This document shows positions 26,739-34,473 of a stretch of 64,000 nucleotides of DNA, one piece after another. How positions within the stretch are numbered: the stretch's first letter is position 1; every line of letters begins with the position of its first letter. Where the stretch lies: positions 186,001 to 250,000 of the forward strand of contig NZ_RBII01000001.1 of NCBI RefSeq assembly GCF_003634015.1, given 5' to 3'. The stretch comes from Litorimonas taeanensis. GTDB taxonomy: Bacteria; Pseudomonadota; Alphaproteobacteria; Caulobacterales; Maricaulaceae. Below the pieces are notes generated by a model. The model saw nothing but the letters and a program-made list of their open reading frames with translations, was not told where the DNA came from and did not search any database. The position numbers and the translations under genes are program-made.

Positions 26739-27960
26739 TTATGCGGCCATTGGCGACTATTGGGATTTTACAGCGCGTCCAGACCAGAAGCCTCCCAGTA
26801 TAGACTGGCTTGTTTGGATTTTGCTCGGGGGGCGCGGCTGCGGAAAAACGCGTACAGGGGCCGAGTGGATATCAAGGCGCGCCGAAACGGTCGGCCGTAT
26901 TGCTTTAATCGCACCGAACCTAAATGATGCCAGAGAGGTGATGTTAGAGGGGGAGAGCGGACTGCTGAATATAGGCTTCCCGCGTAAGCGCCCACGATAC
27001 ATTGCCTCTCGACGACGGCTCGAATGGCCGAATGGCGCTTTGGGGTATTTATTTTCTGCAGAAGATCCAGATAGCCTGCGCGGCCCGCAATTTAACGCCG
27101 CATGGGCAGATGAGTTTTGCGCGTGGGCGTACCCAGAGGCGGCTCTGGCAAATTTACGACTAGGGTTAAGGTTAGGGGATAAACCCCAATTGGTTATGAC
27201 AACCACGCCCCGTCCAATACCCGCTTTGATAAAGCTCATGCAGGCAAAATCCACAATCGTCTATCGGGCGAAAACCCAAGATAATTATACCAACCTCTCT
27301 CCGGCTTTCTTGTCGATGATGGAGGATACTTACGGGGGCACACGCCTAGGGCGTCAAGAGTTATCGGGTGAAATTCTATTAGATCAGGCGCATGCACTCT
27401 GGTCATATGCTATGATAGAGGCTTGCCAGTACCGAGAAGATATACCCGCATTGGACCGTATTGTCATTAGCCTCGACCCGCCGGTCACCTCTGGAGAGAA
27501 GTCAGATCATTGCGGTATCATCGTGGCAGGAAGACAAGGGCAGGGCCGAACGGCCAAGGCTTTCGTTTTGCAAGATGCAAGCATACAAGGCGTTTCGCCA
27601 GAACGATGGGCTCGTACCGCCATTGATCTGTTTAAGGCGTGGGAGGCGGATGAGCTCTTGGTCGAAGTGAATCAGGGTGGAGATTTGGTGAAAACGGTCA
27701 TTGGCTCGATTGACCCTAACATCCCGGTCAAAACTGTATTCGCTACGAAAAGTAAAAAGGCCAGAGCGGAACCCGTAGCGGCGTTTTATGAACAGGGCCG
27801 CGTTGTCCATGCCGCGCGATTAGAGGCGCTGGAGAGCGAGCTTTTAACCCTTGGAACATCGGCGCAGAAGGGCAGTCCCGACCGTGCAGACGCCTTGGTT
27901 TGGGCCGTGACACATCTGTTAACGCAAGGCGGGCTACCGCCCAAAATTCGGTCAATATAG
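26611..27960 (+). CDS. GTA large terminase (g2, TerL)
   Basis: Phage-type packaging motor with an N-terminal ATPase and a C-terminal nuclease. The Walker A motif LLGGRGCGKTRTGAEW is followed by a Walker-B-like NAAWADEFCAW. The nuclease part contains ISLDPPVTSGEKSDHCGI and ends with PDRADALVWAVTHL, all typical of GTA terminases. The true start is unclear: ATG 26611 gives 449 residues, ATG 26566 is 15 codons longer, and TTG 26674 or 26692 gives an N-terminus closer to that of relatives. All overlap the g1-position gene. First of the capsid-packaging genes of the GTA. Confidence 0.9.
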   Translation: MKTSHPLTPKISSHCGGDSLILQTQRRLGPAWANFIQNLSSNDYAAIGDYWDFTARPDQKPPSIDWLVWILLGGRGCGKTRTGAEWISRRAETVGRIALIAPNLNDAREVMLEGESGLLNIGFPRKRPRYIASRRRLEWPNGALGYLFSAEDPDSLRGPQFNAAWADEFCAWAYPEAALANLRLGLRLGDKPQLVMTTTPRPIPALIKLMQAKSTIVYRAKTQDNYTNLSPAFLSMMEDTYGGTRLGRQELSGEILLDQAHALWSYAMIEACQYREDIPALDRIVISLDPPVTSGEKSDHCGIIVAGRQGQGRTAKAFVLQDASIQGVSPERWARTAIDLFKAWEADELLVEVNQGGDLVKTVIGSIDPNIPVKTVFATKSKKARAEPVAAFYEQGRVVHAARLEALESELLTLGTSAQKGSPDRADALVWAVTHLLTQGGLPPKIRSI

Positions 27961-27989
27961 TCTCTTTAAGGCTCTGTTAACCCTAAGTT

Positions 27990-28005
27990 TTAAAGCAGAA
28001 TTAAC
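27990..28005. promoter_or_regulatory. Full CtrA box (TTAA-N7-TTAAC) inside the GTA cluster
   Basis: TTAA at 27990-27993, seven bases, then TTAAC at 28001-28005: an exact match to the Caulobacter CtrA consensus. It lies 61 bases upstream of the inserted 145-residue gene, in the 106-base gap after the terminase gene. A GTTAAC sits just upstream at 27976-27981. CtrA binding is inferred from sequence. Confidence 0.6.
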
Positions 28006-28066
28006 CTCAATATCGCAAGGGTGTCCCACGAATATACACCTTAGGATCAGGTTTCGGAGATGTGGA

Positions 28067-28504
28067 ATGCTTAAATTTGGACAGAATAAGTTAAAGAATG
28101 AACTTGAACAAAAACTTGCTGAAACAGACGCAGAATTGGCTGAGCTGAACAAATCACTAGCTGACAAGATGACACGTCTGGCCGAACAGACAGGGGATAC
28201 TGCGCCCTTAATCCAAGCGGTAGACGCTCTTCATAAAGCCAAAAAATATTACAGCGTTGAAACGGCGCCCAAAGAAACGCTGGATGTACATGAAGCCTTG
28301 GCGGACACATTGCTGCTTTTGGGCCGCGAAAATAAAGACCGCGAAGCCTTGGAAAATTCTGTGAAAGCCTATCGCAATGCCATTACAATGGCGTCATTGA
28401 TTGGCGATGAAGATCGCCGACAGGATCTGAAAATTAATTATAAACTGGCGCTAACATTTTTAGGGCAGCATCAAGAAACTCCATCCTTGTTTAAGGTGGC
28501 GTAA
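28067..28504 (+). CDS. 145-residue helical (TPR-like) protein inserted between terminase and portal
   Basis: No family recognised. The first 45 residues are a Leu/Glu/Lys coiled coil. The remainder looks like TPR-type helix pairs (TAPLIQAVDALHKAKKYY, then TLDVHEALADTLLLLG, then ALENSVKAYRNAITMA). Not part of the standard GTA gene set. It has its own 106-base upstream region with a CtrA box and a GGAG site 7 bases from the ATG, and a 162-base gap behind it. It may be a cell-cycle-linked accessory or regulator of the GTA, or an unrelated insertion. Confidence 0.78.
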   Translation: MLKFGQNKLKNELEQKLAETDAELAELNKSLADKMTRLAEQTGDTAPLIQAVDALHKAKKYYSVETAPKETLDVHEALADTLLLLGRENKDREALENSVKAYRNAITMASLIGDEDRRQDLKINYKLALTFLGQHQETPSLFKVA

Positions 28505-28555
28505 AAACACATTAAATCAGTAGGTTAAAACGAAATCATAGAGAATATTCCGCAC

Positions 28556-28569
28556 CTGACCTAGGTCAG
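28556..28569. promoter_or_regulatory. 14-bp perfect palindrome upstream of the portal gene
   Basis: CTGACCTAGGTCAG is a perfect palindrome in the 162-base gap between the inserted gene and the portal gene, 98 bases before the portal start. It resembles an operator for a dimeric regulator. No T-run follows, so it is not a terminator. Confidence 0.4.
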
Positions 28570-28666
28570 CCTATAAACAGCTTATCGACGAAATTGGGCC
28601 GAAAATTATGAGGCTTAATTCATTGGACGGCGCTTCGGCCATCCGTGTCAAAAGGATAAGCCTTAT

Positions 28667-29839
28667 ATGTTTGAATTTTTAAAGCCGCCTGCCTCTCGCA
28701 GCGCGGCTCTTTCTTTGCCTAATGCTGGCCCAGAAGACATTAAATCTGCGGCTCCGCTAATCGCCCTGCAACTAGGACAAAGCGCCCATTGGACCCCGCA
28801 AAGTTTTAATGCGCTTTGCCGCGAAGGTTATGGGCGAAACCCTATTGTTTATCGCTGTGTAAGATTGATTTCAGAAGCCGCGGCAAGCGTACCTTTGACG
28901 ATATTAGAGAGTCCAGATGCAGATGCTTTTTTAAATCGCGCCTCTCTATCTCAAACTTTGACGCAAACTCTAGAGGCCTTTTACGGCTATCTTCAACTGT
29001 CAGGCGAGGCTTATTTAGAAGCCATATCTGTTAATGCCTTACCTTATACGCTCGGTGTAATCTGCCCCGATACTGTTACGCCTCTCGCAGCCAGGTCAGG
29101 GGGAATAACGGGGTGGGAAATAGTCGCACCGCAAAATGCTCCTCGGCAATTACAGATGCATATAGCTTCGGGCCGTTCCCCTATATTTCACATGAGTTTG
29201 TTCAGTCCAAAAGGCACAGTCTCACCATTAAATGCCTGCGCTCAAGCCGTTGACCTTCATAATGAGGGTGGGCACTGGGCAAAGGCGCTCTTGGAAAACT
29301 CAGCGCGTCCGAGCGGGGCACTGATTTACAAAGGGGTCAATGGGGCAGAGCATTTAACAGATGAGCAGTTCGAACGCTTGAAAAGAGAGTTCGAAACGGG
29401 CCACACTGGGGCGCGCCATGCGGGACGGCCTTTGGTGCTAGAGGGCGGCCTTGATTGGAAGTCAATGAGCCTTTCCCCCGCGGATATGGATTTCATCGAA
29501 GCCCGCCGCGAAGCCGCTCGTGAAATTGCTTTGGCCTTTGGCGTGCCGCCAATGCTTTTGGGTCTGCCGGGCGATAATACTTATGCAAATTATCGCGAAG
29601 CGAACCAAGCCTTTTGGCGGCAGACGGTTTTACCGCTCGTGCAAAAGACGGCAGCGGGTTTACAAAATTGGCTCCGTCCATGGTTTGACGATGCGCTCAG
29701 GATAAGGCCCGATTTTGAACAAGTCCCAGCGTTAGCAGAAGACAGAAATCGTCTTTGGCAGCGCTTATCAGGGGCAGATTTCCTATCAAACGCCGAGAAA
29801 AGAGCGTTGGCAGGCTTAACGCCAGAAAGCGAGGGCTGA
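28667..29839 (+). CDS. GTA portal protein, HK97 type (g3)
   Basis: A 390-residue phage portal protein. The N-terminal region carries NPIVYRCVRLISEAAASVPL. The core has LLENSARPSGALIYKG, MDFIEARREAAREIALAFGVPP and GLPGDNTYANYREANQAFWRQ, all diagnostic for HK97-family GTA portals. It forms the dodecameric channel at the capsid vertex through which DNA is packaged by the terminase. Its TGA overlaps the ATG of the next gene (ATGA). Confidence 0.95.
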   Translation: MFEFLKPPASRSAALSLPNAGPEDIKSAAPLIALQLGQSAHWTPQSFNALCREGYGRNPIVYRCVRLISEAAASVPLTILESPDADAFLNRASLSQTLTQTLEAFYGYLQLSGEAYLEAISVNALPYTLGVICPDTVTPLAARSGGITGWEIVAPQNAPRQLQMHIASGRSPIFHMSLFSPKGTVSPLNACAQAVDLHNEGGHWAKALLENSARPSGALIYKGVNGAEHLTDEQFERLKREFETGHTGARHAGRPLVLEGGLDWKSMSLSPADMDFIEARREAAREIALAFGVPPMLLGLPGDNTYANYREANQAFWRQTVLPLVQKTAAGLQNWLRPWFDDALRIRPDFEQVPALAEDRNRLWQRLSGADFLSNAEKRALAGLTPESEG

Positions 29840-30108
29840 TGCGGTCTCAAGATAAAGTTTTCACATTCAACCGAACCATTGGTTTTGGATTGTTGCTGAC
29901 ATTATCCGTGCAAACGGCCAGCGGATTAATCTGGGCGGGGGCTGCTGAAGCGCGGTTAAAGGCCGCTGAAATTCAGCTTTCTGAACGGGCCCCCGCCCTT
30001 GAACGTCTTGCCGTTATGGAAGGGCAAATGACGATGATTTTACTGAGTCTGGACAGGATAGAGCGGCAAGTCATGGCCAATGCGCTCGAAGCGGAAAGAC
30101 GACCATGA
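29839..30108 (+). CDS. GTA g3.5-position small membrane/coiled-coil protein
   Basis: An 89-residue protein with one transmembrane segment (about 13-34) followed by a coiled coil (about 40-80). The position between portal and prohead protease is that of g3.5 in Rhodobacter. The function of g3.5 is not known to me. I place the start at the ATG overlapping the portal stop; a longer reading frame from 29755 would overlap the portal gene and is unlikely. It overlaps the protease start by four bases. Confidence 0.8.
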   Translation: MRSQDKVFTFNRTIGFGLLLTLSVQTASGLIWAGAAEARLKAAEIQLSERAPALERLAVMEGQMTMILLSLDRIERQVMANALEAERRP

Positions 30109-30587
30109 GTGAAAAAGCGGCAGACGCTCTCCTCAGAATTTCAGGCTATGCGAGCCGATTTGGACAAGTAGATTTATCAGGCGATCAAGTCGTAAAGGGC
30201 GCTTTTTCTGCGTCTATATTGAGTTTGCGAAACGGACGTTTACCGATGTTGATTGGGCATGATGCATCCGAGCCTATTGGTGTTTGGGATAGAATTCTTG
30301 AAGATAAAACGGGGTTGTTTCTCTCAGGTAGACTTTTGCTAGGGGCAAAAAAATCTGAACGGGCGGCGCGATTGATTAAAGAGGGGGCCATTTCAGGCTT
30401 ATCCATTGGATACCGCGTGCGCCGCAGCATGAAAACGCAATCGGGCCGACTTTTGACTGAACTCGACCTTTGGGAGGTCTCGGTCGTGGCCTTCCCCATG
30501 CTCCGTTCTGCACGGATTACGCAGATTGACGACCCGACACTTTCAAATCGTTTAAACACACAAAAAGGACTAAAAGCCTATGGCTAA
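30105..30587 (+). CDS. GTA prohead protease, HK97 family (g4)
   Basis: A 160-residue serine protease that matures the capsid. The start RISGYASRFGQVDLSGDQV, the active-site His in LIGHDASEPIG and the Ser in ISGLSIGYRVR are in the right order for the HK97 prohead protease family. The small size is typical of GTA proteases. It overlaps the capsid gene start by eight bases. Confidence 0.93.
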   Translation: MSEKAADALLRISGYASRFGQVDLSGDQVVKGAFSASILSLRNGRLPMLIGHDASEPIGVWDRILEDKTGLFLSGRLLLGAKKSERAARLIKEGAISGLSIGYRVRRSMKTQSGRLLTELDLWEVSVVAFPMLRSARITQIDDPTLSNRLNTQKGLKAYG

Positions 30588-31782
30588 TATTGAAACAAAG
30601 CATCTGAATATGAAAGAAGCTCAGGCTGATTTTGCGCAAACCTTTGCCGCTTTCAAAGCCGCAAATGATGATCGTTTAGCGGCGCTTGAGCAAAAGTCTA
30701 CGGATGTTCTTCTCGATGATAAGGTTGCAAGATTGAATGCCGCGCTCGACACGCAATCCAAGCAAATTGAGAACCTATCCCTGAGCTTATCTCGCCCAAA
30801 TCTGGAGAGGCGCGTTAATACAGAGGCCAAATCCGCGTGGTCGAGTTTCATCAGGACAGGCGATGCAAATGCTTTGGCAGACTTAGAAGGCAAATCTCTT
30901 TCGAGCGTAGATGCAGAGGGCGGTTATGTGGCGCCAATAGAGACTGAGAGCCGTATTGATAAGGCCTTATCAGAAAGCTCACCCTTTCGTTCTTTGGCCA
31001 CGATACGCCGTATTGGGTCAGGATTGTTCAAAAAACCTGTCAGCGCTTCCGGCGCGGCGTCGGGTTGGGCCGGTGAAACAGAGGCCAGAATTGAAACGCA
31101 AGCGCCGCAGCTTGAACTTCTCGATTTTCCAGCGGGGGAGCTTTATGCCATGCCCGCCGCGACACAGGCCTTATTGGATGATGGGGTCGCCGATGTTGAC
31201 CAATGGCTAGCCGATGAGGTTCATGATATTTTCGCGGCGCAGGAAACGGCGGCCTTTGTTGGGGGTGACGGGGTGAATAAACCGCGCGGTCTATTAGATT
31301 ACATCCAAGCCGAGAACGGAACGCAGAGCTTTGGCGAACTAGGTGTCGTTTCTACGGGTACGGCAGGAGCATTTGACAGCGCGGCGCCGACGGATGCGCT
31401 ATTGGATCTTATTTATGCGGGCAAGAGTCGTTACCGCGCGGGCTCCAGCTTTGTCATGAACCGCCGCACAATCAACGACATTCGTAAATTTAAGGACGCC
31501 GATGGGCATTATATTTGGCAACCTTCTAATGAGGCAGGGCAGCCGAGTACTTTACTGGGCTATCCTTTAATTGAAGTCGAAGACATGCCGGATGTGAGTT
31601 CAGGCAATGCGTTTACAGCGTTTGGTGATTTCCGTCGCGGCTATCTTATTGTTGATCGTCAAGGCGTACGCGTCTTGCGCGACCCTTATTCAGCCAAGCC
31701 TTATGTCTTGTTTTATACAACCAAACGCGTGGGTGGGGGCGTACAAGATTTCGACGCGATTAAGCTGCTAAAGGCGGCGTAA
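30580..31782 (+). CDS. GTA major capsid protein, HK97 fold (g5)
   Basis: A 400-residue HK97-fold capsid protein. The N-terminal 100 residues form a coiled-coil delta domain that is probably removed by the g4 protease. The mature part begins near SLSSVDAEGGYVAPIE, and holds the DQWLADEVHDIFAAQE helix and the YRAGSSFVMNRRTINDIRK and LGYPLIEVEDMP motifs. Followed after 34 bases by an intrinsic terminator. Confidence 0.95.
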   Translation: MANIETKHLNMKEAQADFAQTFAAFKAANDDRLAALEQKSTDVLLDDKVARLNAALDTQSKQIENLSLSLSRPNLERRVNTEAKSAWSSFIRTGDANALADLEGKSLSSVDAEGGYVAPIETESRIDKALSESSPFRSLATIRRIGSGLFKKPVSASGAASGWAGETEARIETQAPQLELLDFPAGELYAMPAATQALLDDGVADVDQWLADEVHDIFAAQETAAFVGGDGVNKPRGLLDYIQAENGTQSFGELGVVSTGTAGAFDSAAPTDALLDLIYAGKSRYRAGSSFVMNRRTINDIRKFKDADGHYIWQPSNEAGQPSTLLGYPLIEVEDMPDVSSGNAFTAFGDFRRGYLIVDRQGVRVLRDPYSAKPYVLFYTTKRVGGGVQDFDAIKLLKAA

Positions 31783-31816
31783 ACAAACCCTCATTTCCCC
31801 CTCAATAAACAACCAA

Positions 31817-31840
31817 GCCGCGAGTTTCGCGGCTTTTTTT
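31817..31840 (+). terminator. Intrinsic terminator inside the GTA cluster
   Basis: A perfect 7-bp stem GCCGCGA/TCGCGGC with a three-base loop and seven T. It lies between the capsid gene and the connector gene, where readthrough is needed to express the tail. Caulobacter GafZ is reported to carry RNA polymerase past terminators inside its GTA cluster. Confidence 0.88.
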
Positions 31841-31866
31841 ATGCAGTAAACTCAAAGGAGGCCTCT

Positions 31867-32430
31867 GTGCTCACAGATATAAACCTGCCAGGCATAGAGC
31901 CTGTTACCTTAGACGCGGCTAAGCTTTTCTTGCGTATCGATCATGATGATGAAGATGCCCTGATTACAGAGCTTATACAAAGCGCGCGTGAAAGGCTTGA
32001 GAGCCTTTGCCGTACAACATTAATTATGCGGGCGCAGCGCTTGACACTATTGCCGCCCTTTCATCGTAAGCTAGCCTTATCTATCCATCCCATCCAATCC
32101 GTCACAGGGGTGACGTTGCATTTGCAAGAGGGCGGAGAGGAGAGCGTCGATATAAAAACGCTCTGTATTAATCTACGCTCGACGCCCGCAACGATAGAGC
32201 CAACTAAGCTTGGTCTTTGGGGATGGCATAACCGCCAAGACGTATCCGCGCTAACGGTAGATGTTGTTGCGGGATATGGCGAGGCCATCAATGACATTCC
32301 CATGCCCTTACGCCAAGCGATGATGCTTTTGGTTGGTCAGGGTTATGAAAACCGTTCTGGCCGCGAAGTGCCATCCGTTCCTATGCTCGTTGACGCGCTG
32401 ATAATGCCCTATCGGAGCTTGAAAATATGA
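31867..32430 (+). CDS. GTA head-tail connector protein (g6)
   Basis: A 187-residue connector of the gp6-like family. The opening PVTLDAAKLFLRIDHDDEDALITELIQSARERLE is the standard signature, given here in abridged form as LDAAKLFLRID and ALITELIQSARERLE. The C-terminus has LRQAMMLLVGQGYENR. It forms the ring below the portal. GTG start with AGGAGG five bases upstream. Overlaps the next gene by four bases. Confidence 0.9.
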   Translation: MLTDINLPGIEPVTLDAAKLFLRIDHDDEDALITELIQSARERLESLCRTTLIMRAQRLTLLPPFHRKLALSIHPIQSVTGVTLHLQEGGEESVDIKTLCINLRSTPATIEPTKLGLWGWHNRQDVSALTVDVVAGYGEAINDIPMPLRQAMMLLVGQGYENRSGREVPSVPMLVDALIMPYRSLKI

Positions 32431-32744
32431 TTGGCGATCTGAGAAGCCGTCTAGGGCTCTATATCCCCATAGTACAAGCCGATGAATTTGGCGGTACAAA
32501 GACACAATGGAATTTCCACAGCGCCTTTTGGGGCGCTGTTACGCCTAAAACCGTGACGGAACGTCAAGAAAATGGCCGCCTAGCCGTCACGCAAAGTTAC
32601 CGCGTCACCCTGCATTACCAACCGAATTTCCCTGAGAGGGCACGGATACTGTGGGGAGAGCGGATATTACGCGTCATAACATCGTCGGACCCCGATAATC
32701 GGCGCGAACGGCTTCATCTAATTTGCGAGGAGGAACAGCAATGA
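32427..32744 (+). CDS. GTA head closure protein (g7)
   Basis: A 105-residue beta-rich head closure protein (SPP1 gp16 type). It begins GDLRSRLGLYIP and continues with ERQENGRLAVTQSYRVTLHY, the pattern of phage head-tail adaptors. It plugs the connector until the tail attaches. Coupled to g6 (4-base overlap) and g8. Confidence 0.88.
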   Translation: MIGDLRSRLGLYIPIVQADEFGGTKTQWNFHSAFWGAVTPKTVTERQENGRLAVTQSYRVTLHYQPNFPERARILWGERILRVITSSDPDNRRERLHLICEEEQQ

Positions 32745-33151
32745 ACGCGTCTATTGCAAAAGCGGTGCACCAGCTTTTGGCGACGAATAGCCTTATCCAA
32801 GACAATCTTGGCACGCCGCCTCGGTTATATGATGCCGCGCCAGAAGATCCAGTTTTCCCTTATCTAAGTTATGGTAACTTAAGGAGCGAAGATATTGGAG
32901 GCGATGAGACACACTTAACGTCTCATCAAATGACTTTGCATCTTTGGTCTCGCTATTCGGGGCGGTCAGAAATTTTGACCCTCATAACCGTCCTAAAACA
33001 GGTTTTGGCTGATAAAACAGGACTGGCTGTGGCGTTAGAGACTGGCTCTGTCATCAGCAGCGCCGTGTTATTCACCGATATATTACGGGCGGCTGATGGC
33101 CGCACACATCATGGATTGCTGCGCCTCTCCGTGCTGACAGAAACCACATAA
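32741..33151 (+). CDS. GTA DUF3168 tail terminator-like protein (g8)
   Basis: A 136-residue DUF3168 protein with PRLYDAAPEDPVFPYLSYG and LTSHQMTLHLWSR motifs. The family is thought to cap or join the tail to the head in phages. A GAGGAGG ribosome site 7 bases upstream decides for ATG 32741 over an upstream in-frame codon at 32723. Overlaps g7 by four bases. Confidence 0.9.
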   Translation: MNASIAKAVHQLLATNSLIQDNLGTPPRLYDAAPEDPVFPYLSYGNLRSEDIGGDETHLTSHQMTLHLWSRYSGRSEILTLITVLKQVLADKTGLAVALETGSVISSAVLFTDILRAADGRTHHGLLRLSVLTETT

Positions 33152-33168
33152 GCAGAATAGGGGAGAAT

Positions 33169-33579
33169 ATGAGCGCACAAAGCGGCCGCGACTTGCTCGT
33201 TAAAATGAAAAAACCGGATGAGAGCTATCAGACATTGGCGGGGCTTCGCAGTAAAACCATACGGTTTAATGCCCGCCCGATAGACATAACGCATGCAGAT
33301 TCCGCACAGGGATGGAAAGAGCTATTGCCCCATGCTGGGATAAAATCGGCGGAAGTGTCAGGCGTAGGGATATTTAAAACCGAAGAGAGCGCCGCTTTGG
33401 TGCGGCAAGCTTTCTTTGATCAAACCCTGTTAAATCTACGTTTGATATTGCCAAGTTTCGGGCAAATAGAGGGCCCCTTTTTGATAGGTTCACTAACCTA
33501 TAGCGGAAGTTTTCAAGGCGAAGCACGCTTTGAAGTAACGCTTTTTAGTGCGGGCCAACCGGTCTTTTTGCCGATATGA
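33169..33579 (+). CDS. GTA major tail tube protein, TP901-1 family (g9)
   Basis: A 136-residue tail tube protein: SAQSGRDLLVKM near the start, a core QTLAGLRSKTIRFNARPID, then IEGPFLIGSLTYSGSFQGEA and LFSAGQPVFL at the end. These match the TP901-1-type tail tube proteins of GTAs. It stacks in rings around the tape measure. It overlaps the chaperone gene by four bases. Confidence 0.94.
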   Translation: MSAQSGRDLLVKMKKPDESYQTLAGLRSKTIRFNARPIDITHADSAQGWKELLPHAGIKSAEVSGVGIFKTEESAALVRQAFFDQTLLNLRLILPSFGQIEGPFLIGSLTYSGSFQGEARFEVTLFSAGQPVFLPI

Positions 33580-33869
33580 AACGCCATCCTTTAGACCGCA
33601 TTATATGCGTTGATGAGGCATCGCCGCACCCTGTGATAACCTTGCGATTTTCAATGAAAGCTTTGGCCAAAATGAGCCGGGATTTACAGGTCGATACCCC
33701 ATTGGAATTAGCGCAAAAACTTCGCGCCAATGACTCTAAAACCCAAGAGGAAATCCTAAGGGTGTTGTTCCAGTCTTTGTGTTTAAAACCACAGCCTGAA
33801 CCCGGCCGCAAAACCTTGCTCAGAGCTTTGCCGATTATGTCCAAATTAATTGAGGAGGGCTTTGCATGA
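33576..33869 (+). CDS. GTA tail assembly chaperone (g10, gene transfer agent family)
   Basis: A 97-residue protein carrying the GTA-family motif LRFSMKALAKMSRDLQVD near the start. It lies between the tail tube and tape measure genes, the usual slot of the tail assembly chaperone. It overlaps both neighbours by four bases. Probably binds the tape measure before tube polymerisation. Confidence 0.82.
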   Translation: MKRHPLDRIICVDEASPHPVITLRFSMKALAKMSRDLQVDTPLELAQKLRANDSKTQEEILRVLFQSLCLKPQPEPGRKTLLRALPIMSKLIEEGFA

Positions 33870-34051
33870 ACCCACATAAATGGCCCTTTCAGGCTTGGTT
33901 CCGTCTGGCTGTATTACACATGAAACTCTCTCCTGACGCCTTTTGGGATATGCCAGTCCGTGACTGGTTATGGCTCTGTCAAAACCGTGATGAAGCCCCT
34001 CTGACAGCGCATGATTTTACCCCCTTATTTGAGGCCTTTCCAGATGAATGA
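33866..34051 (+). CDS. GTA small tail assembly chaperone (g10.1, rcc01693-like)
   Basis: A 61-residue protein with WFRLAVLHMKLSPDAFWDMPVRDW, here seen as FRLAVLHMKLSPDAFWDM, the hallmark of rcc01693-type phage tail assembly chaperones. It overlaps the g10 stop and the tape measure start. In lambdoid phages the equivalent is made by frameshift; here two reading frames are used. Confidence 0.86.
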   Translation: MNPHKWPFQAWFRLAVLHMKLSPDAFWDMPVRDWLWLCQNRDEAPLTAHDFTPLFEAFPDE

Positions 34052-34454
34052 AACTCAGAATGCGGCCCATCAGCTTGAGCGTTTTAATATTGAAGAGGCT
34101 GAACAATCAGCAGAGGCCATGGCCCAAGCCTTTGAACAGGCGAGTGAGCGTATCGCAGGCGCGCTACAACGAGCCGCGAGTTCAGGGGAAGTATCCTTCT
34201 CACAAATGGCGGAATCTATCTCTCAGGATATGGCAAGAATAGCCGTTCAAGAGCTGATTGCAGATCCGCTTGAAAGCGTTTTCCAATCCCTCTTATCTTC
34301 TGTCGCGGGACAGTCCAGTACAGCTAAAACAGCCCCGCTAAACCTGACGCTGAATTTGTCTGGGCAAGCCGCAGGCGCTGGCAAGACAAAATCTGACACA
34401 CAGATTGCGGCGAATATAGCGCGAGCTTTATCGCGTGGGCGAAAGCTTACTTAA
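34044..34454 (+). CDS. GTA tape measure protein, unusually short (g11)
   Basis: A 136-residue helical protein in the tape measure position. It shows a heptad-like pattern (QLERFNIEEAEQSAEAMAQ, then EQASERIAGALQRAAS) and a Gly/Ala-rich middle, with the TAPLNLTLNLSGQAAG segment and RALSRGRKLT ending seen in GTA tape measures. Rhodobacter g11 is about 219 residues, so this one is clearly shorter. The ATG overlaps the g10.1 stop, with GAGG about 10 bases upstream; the in-frame ATG at 34011 is embedded in g10.1. Confidence 0.8.
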   Translation: MNETQNAAHQLERFNIEEAEQSAEAMAQAFEQASERIAGALQRAASSGEVSFSQMAESISQDMARIAVQELIADPLESVFQSLLSSVAGQSSTAKTAPLNLTLNLSGQAAGAGKTKSDTQIAANIARALSRGRKLT

Positions 34455-34473
34455 TCAAAACAAAGAGAATTAA

